DNA from: Lachnospiraceae bacterium AB2028
GTDB taxonomy: Bacteria; Bacillota; Clostridia; Lachnospirales; Lachnospiraceae
Length of the DNA stretch: 64,000 nt
Direction: 5' to 3'
Assembly (NCBI GenBank): GCA_000621425.1
Contig: JHYJ01000008.1
Span: 62,001-126,000 of the forward strand
Part shown: positions 8,376 to 15,482 of the stretch, piece by piece
Layout: each line of letters begins with the position of its first letter
Position numbering within the stretch: position 1 is the first letter of the stretch
The notes under the pieces: generated by a model
Databases searched by the model: none
Told to the model about the DNA's origin: nothing
Seen by the model: only the letters and a program-made list of their open reading frames with translations
Translations under genes and position numbers: made by a program

Positions 8376-10129
8376 CCTTCCCGCCTCCGTTCACAGATGA
8401 TATGTCCGTCTTCAACCCTATAGACCATATCGCACTTTTCAATGGTCTGCAGCCTATGGGCGATTATCACAAGAGTCTTCCGTCCCATGAAACGGTTTAT
8501 GGAATCCATTATGGCCGCCTCGGTATCATTATCAAGGGCAGATGTAGCCTCGTCTAAAATAAGTATCTCCGGGTCATCATAAAGCGCCCTTGCTATGCCG
8601 ATACGCTGACGCTGACCGCCGGAAAGCCTTACGCCCCTTTCGCCGATGCCCGTATCAAGCCCCTCCGGAAGGGACTTTACAAATTCATCAAGCTGAGCCT
8701 CAGCAAGTACTTCCCATATGCGTTCCTCAGAAATCTCATCTTCCGGTATTCCGAATGCCACATTACGGCGAATGCTGTCATCAAGCATGAAAATTGTCTG
8801 GGGGATATAGCCCACATTCTTAAGCCACCTGCGGTAATTTGCGGTCTCCATCACATCCTGTCCGTCAGCTTTTATGGTACCGGACTGCATCTTGAGAAGG
8901 CCCAGCAGAACATCCACTATGGTGGATTTTCCGGCGCCGCTGCTGCCCACTATGCCTATGCTCTTCCCCACCGGAATGGTGAGACTTGCATCATCGAATA
9001 TGAGTTTTTCCGTATTCGGATATTTATAAGTAATATGTGAAAGTTCCACTTTTTCATGTACCGGGAGCTTATCCTTAACAGGCATAAGGTCTGCCATGTC
9101 GGTATTCTTATCATCAATGTCCCCCTGGAGATTATCGGAAACTCCCATCAGGAAGGGTTCGAAATATGCAATGTTATTTATCTGATTGTTGATACGGTTG
9201 GCACAGGGCATGAGACGTACCACAGCCACGCCGAAAGCTGAAAGTATGGCCAGCATATCCGTAGTGTCCTGGCCGTTCAATATTAGTATCAGCATGTAAA
9301 GTACCATTGCCGCTACGCAGATGGTCTCTATCAGGAGCCTGGGGATATTGCTGTAGAGTGTATATTTCTGGACAGCATCCACATAGCCCTTGCCGCAGCG
9401 GATGTACTCATCCACAAAGTAAGCCTCCCTGCCGCCGACCTTTACATCCTTTATGCCGGTCACGGTCTGGCTTATCCACTTGAAGAGCCCGCTGTAGTAG
9501 TCCTGGTTGTCTTCACCGGCTTTACGCATGATGGGCTTAAGCACAAGCTTTATGATAAAAAGCACAGCACCTAAAAGACCGGATATCATTATGGTCATCA
9601 TAGGCTCTGCCCAGAGCAGGACAGCTATAAGGAAAAGCGCCACTATAGTCTCTGAAACAAGGGTCAGGAGCGAAAGTATCAGGGCGTACATATTGTTTAC
9701 ATCAGAAGTGATGCTCCGCTGTATTACGGCAGTATCCGCATTAAGGAAGTATTCGTAATTCCTGCGGATGTAGTTTTTCATCATCCGCTCGGATGTACGG
9801 AACTGATTTGTATAGACGAAACGGTAAAGAACTTTCTGCTGGACATACAGAAATATGTTCTTTACGACGAAAGCAAGTATAAGAAGTACCATTACCAAAA
9901 TGGTAAAGTCCCTGGGAGACTGCATTCCCAGGGCATTATATACCGGGGCAACATACTTATTCCCAGTTACTGCGTCCTGATCCATTACTATGGAAATAAC
10001 TGGAATGACCAGGGTCACGCTGGCAGTCTCGAGAATGGCGCCGATGAGCATCATTATCACAAGGACTACCATAAAGCCCTTCTGCTTTTTGTCCAGGAGT
10101 TTATTAAGTTTATTGACTATTTTTAACAT
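8372..10129 (-). CDS. ABC exporter, fused membrane and ATPase domains (MsbA-like)
   Basis: Residues 1-330 form six transmembrane helices. The nucleotide-binding domain starts near residue 355 with Walker A GSSGAGKST, then signature LSGGQRQR, Walker B ILILDEATSALD and the H-loop IIAHRLQT. Half transporters of this type dimerise to flip lipid-linked glycans, lipids or peptides. Its position between MBOAT and a GT52-like glycosyltransferase makes a lipid-linked saccharide the likely cargo, but that is inference. Confidence 0.92.
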   Translation of the reverse strand: MLKIVNKLNKLLDKKQKGFMVVLVIMMLIGAILETASVTLVIPVISIVMDQDAVTGNKYVAPVYNALGMQSPRDFTILVMVLLILAFVVKNIFLYVQQKVLYRFVYTNQFRTSERMMKNYIRRNYEYFLNADTAVIQRSITSDVNNMYALILSLLTLVSETIVALFLIAVLLWAEPMMTIMISGLLGAVLFIIKLVLKPIMRKAGEDNQDYYSGLFKWISQTVTGIKDVKVGGREAYFVDEYIRCGKGYVDAVQKYTLYSNIPRLLIETICVAAMVLYMLILILNGQDTTDMLAILSAFGVAVVRLMPCANRINNQINNIAYFEPFLMGVSDNLQGDIDDKNTDMADLMPVKDKLPVHEKVELSHITYKYPNTEKLIFDDASLTIPVGKSIGIVGSSGAGKSTIVDVLLGLLKMQSGTIKADGQDVMETANYRRWLKNVGYIPQTIFMLDDSIRRNVAFGIPEDEISEERIWEVLAEAQLDEFVKSLPEGLDTGIGERGVRLSGGQRQRIGIARALYDDPEILILDEATSALDNDTEAAIMDSINRFMGRKTLVIIAHRLQTIEKCDMVYRVEDGHIICERRREG

Positions 10130-10171
10130 TCGGTTCTGTTTTATCCTATTTTTCTTTTTATTATCCGATAT

Positions 10172-10310
10172 TCAGATTGCTTCGCTGCTTTCGCAGCTCT
10201 CGCAATCTGACGGACATTCGCAATCCGCTTCGCTACTTGCTCATGTCCGTTCGGGATTTAAGCGCATATGGCTTTTCATGCAAGCATGAAGCCATATGCG
10301 TTTCAATCCC
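10172..10310. repeat. Cluster of three inverted repeats, one with a very long stem
   Basis: Three successive dyads fill the gap between the glycosyltransferase and ABC transporter genes. The first has arms 10172-10180 and 10202-10210 with an inner 5-bp stem. The second has arms 10210-10217 and 10243-10250. The third runs 10253-10310: GGGATT pairs with AATCCC outside a long CGCATATGGC/GCCATATGCG stem, interrupted only by one mismatch and a 2-base bulge, around a CAAG loop. There is no T-run, so a simple terminator does not explain it. It could be an mRNA-stabilising or processing structure within an operon, or a REP-like element. Confidence 0.7.
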
Positions 10311-10318
10311 TATATCGC

Positions 10319-11404
10319 TCATATCTTGTGCCTGTGCATCTCCACCGGCTCGTACTTATCCATGAAATCATGTCCCAACCGTATCTTTTCATCAGCGAAA
10401 GTTATCGCACTTAACTCAGTATATACGGAAACCACTGTATCGAAGTGCAGGTTCTCAAAAAATCCCAGCAACTCCATTGGAACCTTTGACGAAATCTGCG
10501 GATACTCCGGAAATTCTGCCTTATAGTCCAGCACATCCCTGGGGTGCGGCTTTATGAAAACAATGCAGCGATTGCCGTCATTATTGCGTCCGTAGGTATC
10601 TATCAGATCCTGCATTATCTTCTTACGGGTCTCAAGATCCGTCAAAGGATCGGACAGAATCAGTACCGCCCGGTTGCCGCTCGTTTTAAGCTCCTCTGCA
10701 ATCTTCTCTATCTCAGCCTTATTCTCCACAAAAGCAGAAAGCAGGATTTCTTTATCAGACTGAGTCAGGCGGTCATACAGGGGTTTGCGGGGTACTACTT
10801 TATACTTCTTATAGTCATACTGCAATACGGACCTGTCATTTATCTCCATATCCATGCAGTACTTTGAGTAACCGTTTTCTATAAATATAAGGTTAAGTGC
10901 GGCAAAAACAGTCTTTAACTTAAAATGCCCCGCATTGCTTATCCGCGCAAGGTCCAAGGTCTTTAAGCAGTCAAGCCCGTCCTCTATCGCATGGTAGTGA
11001 ATCTTATGCTTATTCAGGTAAAGACCTATGGGATCAGTATCGCAAAAGACATACACGTTCTTATATTCCTTGAAATCAACCGGCACAAAGGGCTCCTGGG
11101 CTTTGGCAAAAGCTGATGTGAACTTGATCCTCTGGATCATGTTCGATACGATATTGCCCCGGTCTTTTTTCAGTTCCGCAAGCTCAGGAAAGAAACTCTC
11201 CCGCTTTTCGTCAAACTCTATGACCTCCTCAAAGAAGGACAGAGAATCTATACGGTCCTTAAGTCCGCCAAAATTATTTGACATAAGGCTCAGAACCAGT
11301 GTCGCACCTTTATCGCTGTCATCTTTTGCCCGAAGTTCAAATTCTTTTAAGAATGTGATCAGCACATGGTAAAATGTGTGACACACATAAATTCTGTCTT
11401 TCAT
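10319..11404 (-). CDS. GT52-like (sialyltransferase-type) glycosyltransferase
   Basis: 361 residues from the ATG at 11404, which has GGAGG five bases upstream; the frame is open further back but that extension has no ribosome site and crosses a promoter. Family-like features are the N-terminal YVCHTFYHVLI, ILSDPLTD near residue 240 and FIKPHPRD near 280, then a late VSVYTELSA segment. These match the layout of lipooligosaccharide sialyltransferase-type enzymes (GT52), which use nucleotide sugars to extend surface glycans. The donor sugar cannot be assigned. It is the first gene of the surface-glycan run. Confidence 0.65.
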   Translation of the reverse strand: MKDRIYVCHTFYHVLITFLKEFELRAKDDSDKGATLVLSLMSNNFGGLKDRIDSLSFFEEVIEFDEKRESFFPELAELKKDRGNIVSNMIQRIKFTSAFAKAQEPFVPVDFKEYKNVYVFCDTDPIGLYLNKHKIHYHAIEDGLDCLKTLDLARISNAGHFKLKTVFAALNLIFIENGYSKYCMDMEINDRSVLQYDYKKYKVVPRKPLYDRLTQSDKEILLSAFVENKAEIEKIAEELKTSGNRAVLILSDPLTDLETRKKIMQDLIDTYGRNNDGNRCIVFIKPHPRDVLDYKAEFPEYPQISSKVPMELLGFFENLHFDTVVSVYTELSAITFADEKIRLGHDFMDKYEPVEMHRHKI

Positions 11405-11562
11405 TAAATCCTCCGGCTCCGGTACGTAACCGTTACAACGCTTCTGACACTCCCTGACAGGCACATTACATACCTGCCCTGGAACAGTTAACCAGCTAGA
11501 CAATGATCTTAAGGATAATTGGCAACTTTTGTCACGATAATTGTACAAATAAGCCACATGAC

Positions 11563-11591
11563 AGTATAACATATTTAAAAAGTACTGGGAA
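11563..11591 (-). promoter_or_regulatory. Candidate promoter of the surface-glycan locus
   Basis: On the minus strand TTCCCA (11586-11591) and TATACT (11563-11568) are separated by exactly 17 bp. It would give a leader of about 150 nt before the glycosyltransferase ATG and lies just beyond the terminator of the SDR gene. Confidence 0.55.
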
Positions 11592-11593
11592 CA

Positions 11594-11643
11594 ATAAAAG
11601 GGAGGCTGTCGTTTAGGCGAAACCACCTGCCCGACGCCTCCCC
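11594..11643 (-). terminator. Intrinsic terminator after the SDR gene
   Basis: On the minus strand a GC-rich stem (arms near 11632-11643 and 11600-11611, GGGAGGCGTCG against its complement with a small bulge) is followed by TTTTATTG. Confidence 0.7.
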
Positions 11644-11663
11644 TGTAATGTACAAAGGCCTAC

Positions 11664-12407
11664 TCAATAAGGGCTGTTCATATTCTCAGCAACCGCTACA
11701 GCCTCCTCAAGACTCTTGTCATAAAACCGGTCCGCAGCGAATACCCTTCCTGACTTTCCATCATCCACAAAGGCTCCCACTACTACTCCGGGGATAGCTG
11801 ACTCCGGCGCATTAGGAGCATTCGGTCCCCCAAGGTCTGTACGGCACCAGCCCGGATCTGTAAGATTGATCAACACATCCGAGCCCTGAAGCTTCGATCC
11901 TAAATCTATGGTCACCTTATTCAAAGCAGCCTTACTTGCGGAATACCCCGCCTGCTCTGGCTCAAGTGCTATTCCGCTGGTAGTATTTACTATCCTCCCG
12001 AAGCCGTTTTCCTTCATTTTCGGAATAAAGTGATAGCAGATCATCATAGGTGCAACAGTGTTTATAAGGAAACTAACAGTATAGTCCTCTGTAGGGGTTT
12101 TCAGGTAATCAGTCCTGTATGCTATCTGCATGCCCGCATTATTCATCACTATGTCTATCCTGAGATTAAGGGAATCAATCTCTTCAAGCATACGCTTTAC
12201 ACTATCAAGATCCGAGAGTTCAGCCTCTACCTGAATGCACTTCACCCCAAGATCCTCTATCTCGGATTTCACACTATCGGAGTTTGCCTTCTTTCTGCTC
12301 TGCACTATGATATTGCAGCCTCTTTCTGCAAGAAAAAGTGCCGCAAGTCTTCCTATACCTCTTGCTCCACCGGTTACGAGTGCCCATCTTCCTTTTACAT
12401 CAACCAT
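11664..12407 (-). CDS. SDR-family NAD(P)-dependent oxidoreductase
   Basis: Classical short-chain dehydrogenase of 247 residues. The cofactor motif TGGARGIG is near residue 12, NNAG near 92, a catalytic Ser near 140 (NTTSGIA) and YSASK near 155. The ATG at 12407 has GGGAG seven bases upstream and matches the family N-terminus; the frame extends further but without support. SDR enzymes reduce or oxidise diverse alcohols and ketones, so the substrate is unknown. It is a single-gene unit with its own terminator, downstream of the Rpn-family genes. Confidence 0.88.
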   Translation of the reverse strand: MVDVKGRWALVTGGARGIGRLAALFLAERGCNIIVQSRKKANSDSVKSEIEDLGVKCIQVEAELSDLDSVKRMLEEIDSLNLRIDIVMNNAGMQIAYRTDYLKTPTEDYTVSFLINTVAPMMICYHFIPKMKENGFGRIVNTTSGIALEPEQAGYSASKAALNKVTIDLGSKLQGSDVLINLTDPGWCRTDLGGPNAPNAPESAIPGVVVGAFVDDGKSGRVFAADRFYDKSLEEAVAVAENMNSPY

Positions 12408-12484
12408 AAAAAACTCCCTTATTACATGAATAGAATTTTCATAACATGAATTACCCACAGTAGCAACTTCCACTGCTGACACAA

Positions 12485-12736
12485 TCAAGATGATACTCGA
12501 ACAGAATCGGCAATTCTCCTAACCTGCTCATCGGGATAGCCGCAGAAATCTACTATTTCTTCCACCGTCTTGCCACGGCGCAGCATTTCGGTGATCTTTT
12601 CTCTGTCACGTATCTCACGCCCTTCTGCAAGTCCTTTCGTGTGCCCTTCTTCAAGTCCTTCTGCGCGACCTTCTTCGCGGCCTTCTTCCTTGAACATCTG
12701 CATCGTTTCGGCTTCGTTATATTCTGTCAGGCACAT
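12485..12736 (-). CDS. Orphan C-terminal copy of an Rpn-family protein (possible stand-alone antitoxin)
   Basis: An 83-residue ORF nearly identical to the last 105 residues of the adjacent Rpn protein, carrying one HTKGLAEG unit in place of three. It lacks any nuclease domain. Its ATG at 12736 has GGAGG eight bases upstream, and that site begins three bases after the TAG of the full-length gene, so translation could re-initiate. It arose by tandem duplication of the 3' end of the neighbour. In E. coli, Rpn genes make a small in-frame C-terminal product that inhibits the full-length nuclease, so this may be a separate copy of such an inhibitor. It may equally be a decaying fragment. Confidence 0.6.
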   Translation of the reverse strand: MCLTEYNEAETMQMFKEEGREEGRAEGLEEGHTKGLAEGREIRDREKITEMLRRGKTVEEIVDFCGYPDEQVRRIADSVRVSS

Positions 12737-12751
12737 ATTCTTCACCTCCGC

Positions 12752-13738
12752 CTACGCCTCAAGGGCATCTGCAACTTTCCTTACCTGCTCACAGGGATAA
12801 CCGCAGAATTCAACTATTTCATCAACTGTCTTGCCACGGCGCAGCATATCGGTGATCTTTTCTCTGTCGCGTATCTCACGCCCTTCTGCAAGTCCTTTCG
12901 TGTGCCCTTCTGCAAGTCCTTTCGTGTGCCCTTCTGCAAGTCCTTTCGTGTGCCCTTCTGCAAGTCCTTCTGCGCGGCCTTCTTCAAGTCCTTCTGCGCG
13001 ACCTTCTTCGCGGCCTTCTTCTTTGAACAGCTGCATAGTTTCAGCTTCGTTATATTCTGTCAGGCACATATTCTTCACCTCCGCCCTATTGCCGATAAGG
13101 AATTCCCTGATGTGGAAATCCACCGGCATCTCGTCAAGGGTACAGTCCACAGCTTCCTCCAGGGACATTTTCCCATGATCCTTCTTATTTCTTACGCTGT
13201 CCACAAACCACGAGTATTCCTTAAGCGGCCTGCAGCTTTCAAGTAATTCCTTGTTTCTGCCAAGATTAATGTTTATCAATCTGACGCTGACTTCCACATC
13301 CGACAGCTCGGCATTAGCTGAAAACGAATCACTCAGCCGCAGTATCTTATCCGGCACATCTTCCCTTCCGTTGTAGAAGGTCACCAGCTTAGGAACCGGC
13401 AGCTTAATCTGTCTGGTACCGTATAGGTTCTGCTTGGTAGCATCAATATACTTGTCATACAGGCGCCCGAGGTACATAAGCTGTCTTACCGGCATATTTG
13501 GATTATAGGTACTTTGTTGCTCGAACAGGCTTATGAATTCCGTGATGATGAACGACACGTCATTGTGCATCCCCATATAGACTGCATCTGACATAGTCGT
13601 GATCTCTATCGCATTCTCATCCGTGTAGTCCGTGCCGTTTACCGCATTGTACAGCGAAAGCGTCCATTTCCTGTTCTCTTCCCTGCCAAAAATAAATACA
13701 AAAAGACGGTCCTTGTACTCTCTGTTGATTTCACTCAT
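12752..13738 (-). CDS. Rpn-family PD-(D/E)XK nuclease with repeat-containing C-terminus
   Basis: 328 residues. The N-terminal two thirds match the Rpn / putative-transposase nuclease family: YKDRLFVFIFG near residue 7, an Asp in HNDVSFII near 58, FEQQSTYNPNMPVRQLMY near 72 and LPVPKLVTFYNG near 110. The C-terminal part has EEGREEGRAEGLEEGRAEG followed by three exact HTKGLAEG repeats and a helical tail (REKITDMLRRGKTVDEIVEFCGYP). An internal in-frame ATG at 13069 with a strong ribosome site could yield a 105-residue C-terminal product. Rpn proteins are DNases that stimulate recombination and can act in phage defence. Confidence 0.75.
   Translation of the reverse strand: MSEINREYKDRLFVFIFGREENRKWTLSLYNAVNGTDYTDENAIEITTMSDAVYMGMHNDVSFIITEFISLFEQQSTYNPNMPVRQLMYLGRLYDKYIDATKQNLYGTRQIKLPVPKLVTFYNGREDVPDKILRLSDSFSANAELSDVEVSVRLININLGRNKELLESCRPLKEYSWFVDSVRNKKDHGKMSLEEAVDCTLDEMPVDFHIREFLIGNRAEVKNMCLTEYNEAETMQLFKEEGREEGRAEGLEEGRAEGLAEGHTKGLAEGHTKGLAEGHTKGLAEGREIRDREKITDMLRRGKTVDEIVEFCGYPCEQVRKVADALEA
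12881..12952 (-). repeat. Three perfect 24-bp tandem repeats inside the Rpn gene
   Basis: Units 12881-12904, 12905-12928 and 12929-12952 are identical and each encodes HTKGLAEG (minus strand). The orphan copy has a single unit at 12620-12643. The unit length is a multiple of three, so copy-number change lengthens or shortens the protein without a frameshift. Confidence 0.93.
13067..13082 (-). promoter_or_regulatory. Internal ribosome site and start codon in the Rpn gene
   Basis: GGAGG (13078-13082) is eight bases upstream of an in-frame ATG (13067-13069) coding Met224 of the full-length protein. The same arrangement precedes the orphan copy at 12734-12749. It is as good as the ribosome sites of real genes nearby. 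Confidence 0.55.
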
Positions 13739-13912
13739 TCATTTCTCCTTTCATTATAACATAGTAAAAAAAACAACAACTGCAATTTCTTGGAAAAATG
13801 TGGCGAATGCCTTAGATATTTCCAGAAATGTAAGACAAATATAGCATAGAGACAGGCGGATGTAACGGAAAAAATTCCTTGCACTTAACGGGCAGATTTT
13901 GATAAGACATAA

Positions 13913-13937
13913 ATGCCCCCGGTTAAGCCGGAGGCAT
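13913..13937 (-). terminator. Intrinsic terminator after the second Rpn-family gene
   Basis: On the minus strand ATGCCTCCGGC pairs with its complement around a TTAA-type loop and is followed by TTTATG. It ends the gene stopping at 13968. Confidence 0.65.
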
Positions 13938-13967
13938 TCATTGCTTTATGGTGTTAGTTGCTGCGTA

Positions 13968-14942
13968 TCAATTCTCCACTGCTGCCAGGCCCGCTTCTGC
14001 TAAAGCTTTACGAAGTCTGGCATTTTCATCACTAAGAGACTGGATCTCTTCTGTAAGAGTTTTATTACCAGCTATCAGAGCTTTATTGTCTGCCTCCAAA
14101 GCTTTATTATCTTCCTTCAGCGCATCGATCTGAGGCTGCAGCTCTTCTATAGTCTCATCGCGTCCTTCAGCCTTTGCATCCCGGCGGATCATTTTCTCCC
14201 TTGTCTCAAATGTGAAATCAAGTCTTGTCACTTTTTCCACCTCATTCCTTCTGGTGATGAAGAAATCCTTCAGGATATCTTCGTTTATGCATTCGTCTAC
14301 GGCGTTTTTTATTGCATCCGCTAACTCATTATTCGCAAGATTATTCCTGACTCTGTCTACAAAATACGAATATCCGTACAGTACTCCGGAGTTTTCCTTC
14401 AGTTCAGAATTGAAACCCGGATTTATATTGTATGCGGTGCAGACCACTTCCATATTCGGCTCATCGGTCTTGTGGCAGAATGAATCCGAAAGCCTCATCA
14501 CTTCCTTCTCAGGACGGCTCCCAGTACCATTGTAGAAAACCACAAAATGAGGAGTAGGCAGTGCTATGCGCCTGTGTCCGTACAAATCCTCTTTTACATA
14601 TTTTACATCATTTTCTATATCATTTACATAGTAAATCAGGCATCTGAGGGGCATGTTGGGATTGAAAGATGCCTGATGCTCGTAGTAATTGATATGCCTG
14701 TCGATGAGGAAAGAAGCATCGTTCCGAATGGACAATGATATGCCATGGTCTGTGGTTATTATCTCCACGGCATCAGGATCCGTGTAGCTGGAATGATTGA
14801 GGGCATTGTAGACATCCAATGCATTTCTCCTGTCCTCAAGCAGCATTGAGAATACGTCGCTTTTGTACTCACGGTTTCCTTTTCTACCAAATTTTCTTCC
14901 GGGTCTTCTGCCCCGCTTCCTACCGGTTCTTTTCTTTGACAT
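13968..14942 (-). CDS. Rpn-family nuclease paralog with coiled-coil C-terminus
   Basis: 324 residues and clearly a paralog of the preceding gene: YKSDVFSMLLEDRRNALDVYNAL near residue 26, RNDASFLIDRHINYYEHQASFNPNMPLRCLIYY near 77-108 and LPTPHFVVFYNG near 133 align motif for motif. The N-terminus adds a very basic Arg/Lys/Gly run of about 22 residues. In place of the EG-rich repeats, the C-terminus is a coiled coil (about 255-315) with DNKALEADNKALIAGNKTL heptads. The ATG at 14942 was taken because the basic tail continues unbroken to it. Function as a recombination-promoting or defence DNase is inferred from the family. Confidence 0.72.
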   Translation of the reverse strand: MSKKRTGRKRGRRPGRKFGRKGNREYKSDVFSMLLEDRRNALDVYNALNHSSYTDPDAVEIITTDHGISLSIRNDASFLIDRHINYYEHQASFNPNMPLRCLIYYVNDIENDVKYVKEDLYGHRRIALPTPHFVVFYNGTGSRPEKEVMRLSDSFCHKTDEPNMEVVCTAYNINPGFNSELKENSGVLYGYSYFVDRVRNNLANNELADAIKNAVDECINEDILKDFFITRRNEVEKVTRLDFTFETREKMIRRDAKAEGRDETIEELQPQIDALKEDNKALEADNKALIAGNKTLTEEIQSLSDENARLRKALAEAGLAAVEN

Positions 14943-15482
14943 TTACGCCTCCTTCTGCAGGAGCCGACACTCCCGCACTTTGTTGTCTGTGTGCAGGAAA
15001 TGCGGGAAATGCGTAAACACAAGAAGCATAAAGCATTGAAGAATAAGGTCAAGACATTTCCGTATCCCATGCACGGTTAACGTTTAAATCAGGAAAAACT
15101 CTGAATGGATGGATACTGTACTCCAAGAACGGGTACACCATTTTCATCCTGTGCCGGGATTCCGGCCTGATATCCTGTAATAAACTGTTCAAAAATAAAT
15201 TTACAGATTTGCCGAAGTATTTCTGCTGCAAAAGAGAAAAATCACAGGCGCAACGGGCTACGTCAAGATTTTTAATGAAGCAGAATGGCTAAAAGACGAA
15301 GCAAAATGTAATATTATTTTGTAACAGCTCCTAAATATGGTCTGAATTCTACCACGGCTGAAAAACAATTTCAACTGCAGTGCAGCAATGCTTTATGTGA
15401 ACACAAAATGCCCCCGGGATCTAACCCGAGGGCACCGCTTTATAAATTCTTTCTCAGAAATGAGCAGGTATCCTTCTAAAGA
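14943..15482. other. Intergenic stretch without a convincing gene
   Basis: About 540 bp. It holds the terminator of the secreted-protein gene near 15409-15434. A 60-codon minus-strand ORF at 15049-15231 and a plus-strand frame ending near 15323 are present, but neither has a ribosome site or resembles a known family. A leader region for the Rpn paralog must lie near 14943-15050. Confidence 0.6.
15409..15434 (-). terminator. Intrinsic terminator after the secreted-protein gene
   Basis: On the minus strand TGCCCTCGGGT pairs with its complement (one G-A mismatch) and is followed by TTTTGTG. Confidence 0.75.

Noticed and set aside
11405-11626. 74-codon N-terminal extension of the GT52-like gene
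   Set aside because: A strong ribosome site precedes the internal ATG and the extension crosses a promoter and lacks family similarity.
12881-12952. Short tandem repeats that could suggest a CRISPR array
   Set aside because: The 24-bp units are back to back without spacers and are in frame inside a protein gene.
12485-14942. Insertion sequence based on the 'putative transposase' name of Rpn proteins
   Set aside because: No terminal inverted repeats or target duplications bound these genes; the family acts as nucleases.
15049-15231. 60-codon minus-strand ORF
   Set aside because: No ribosome site, no recognisable family and unusual composition; treated as chance.
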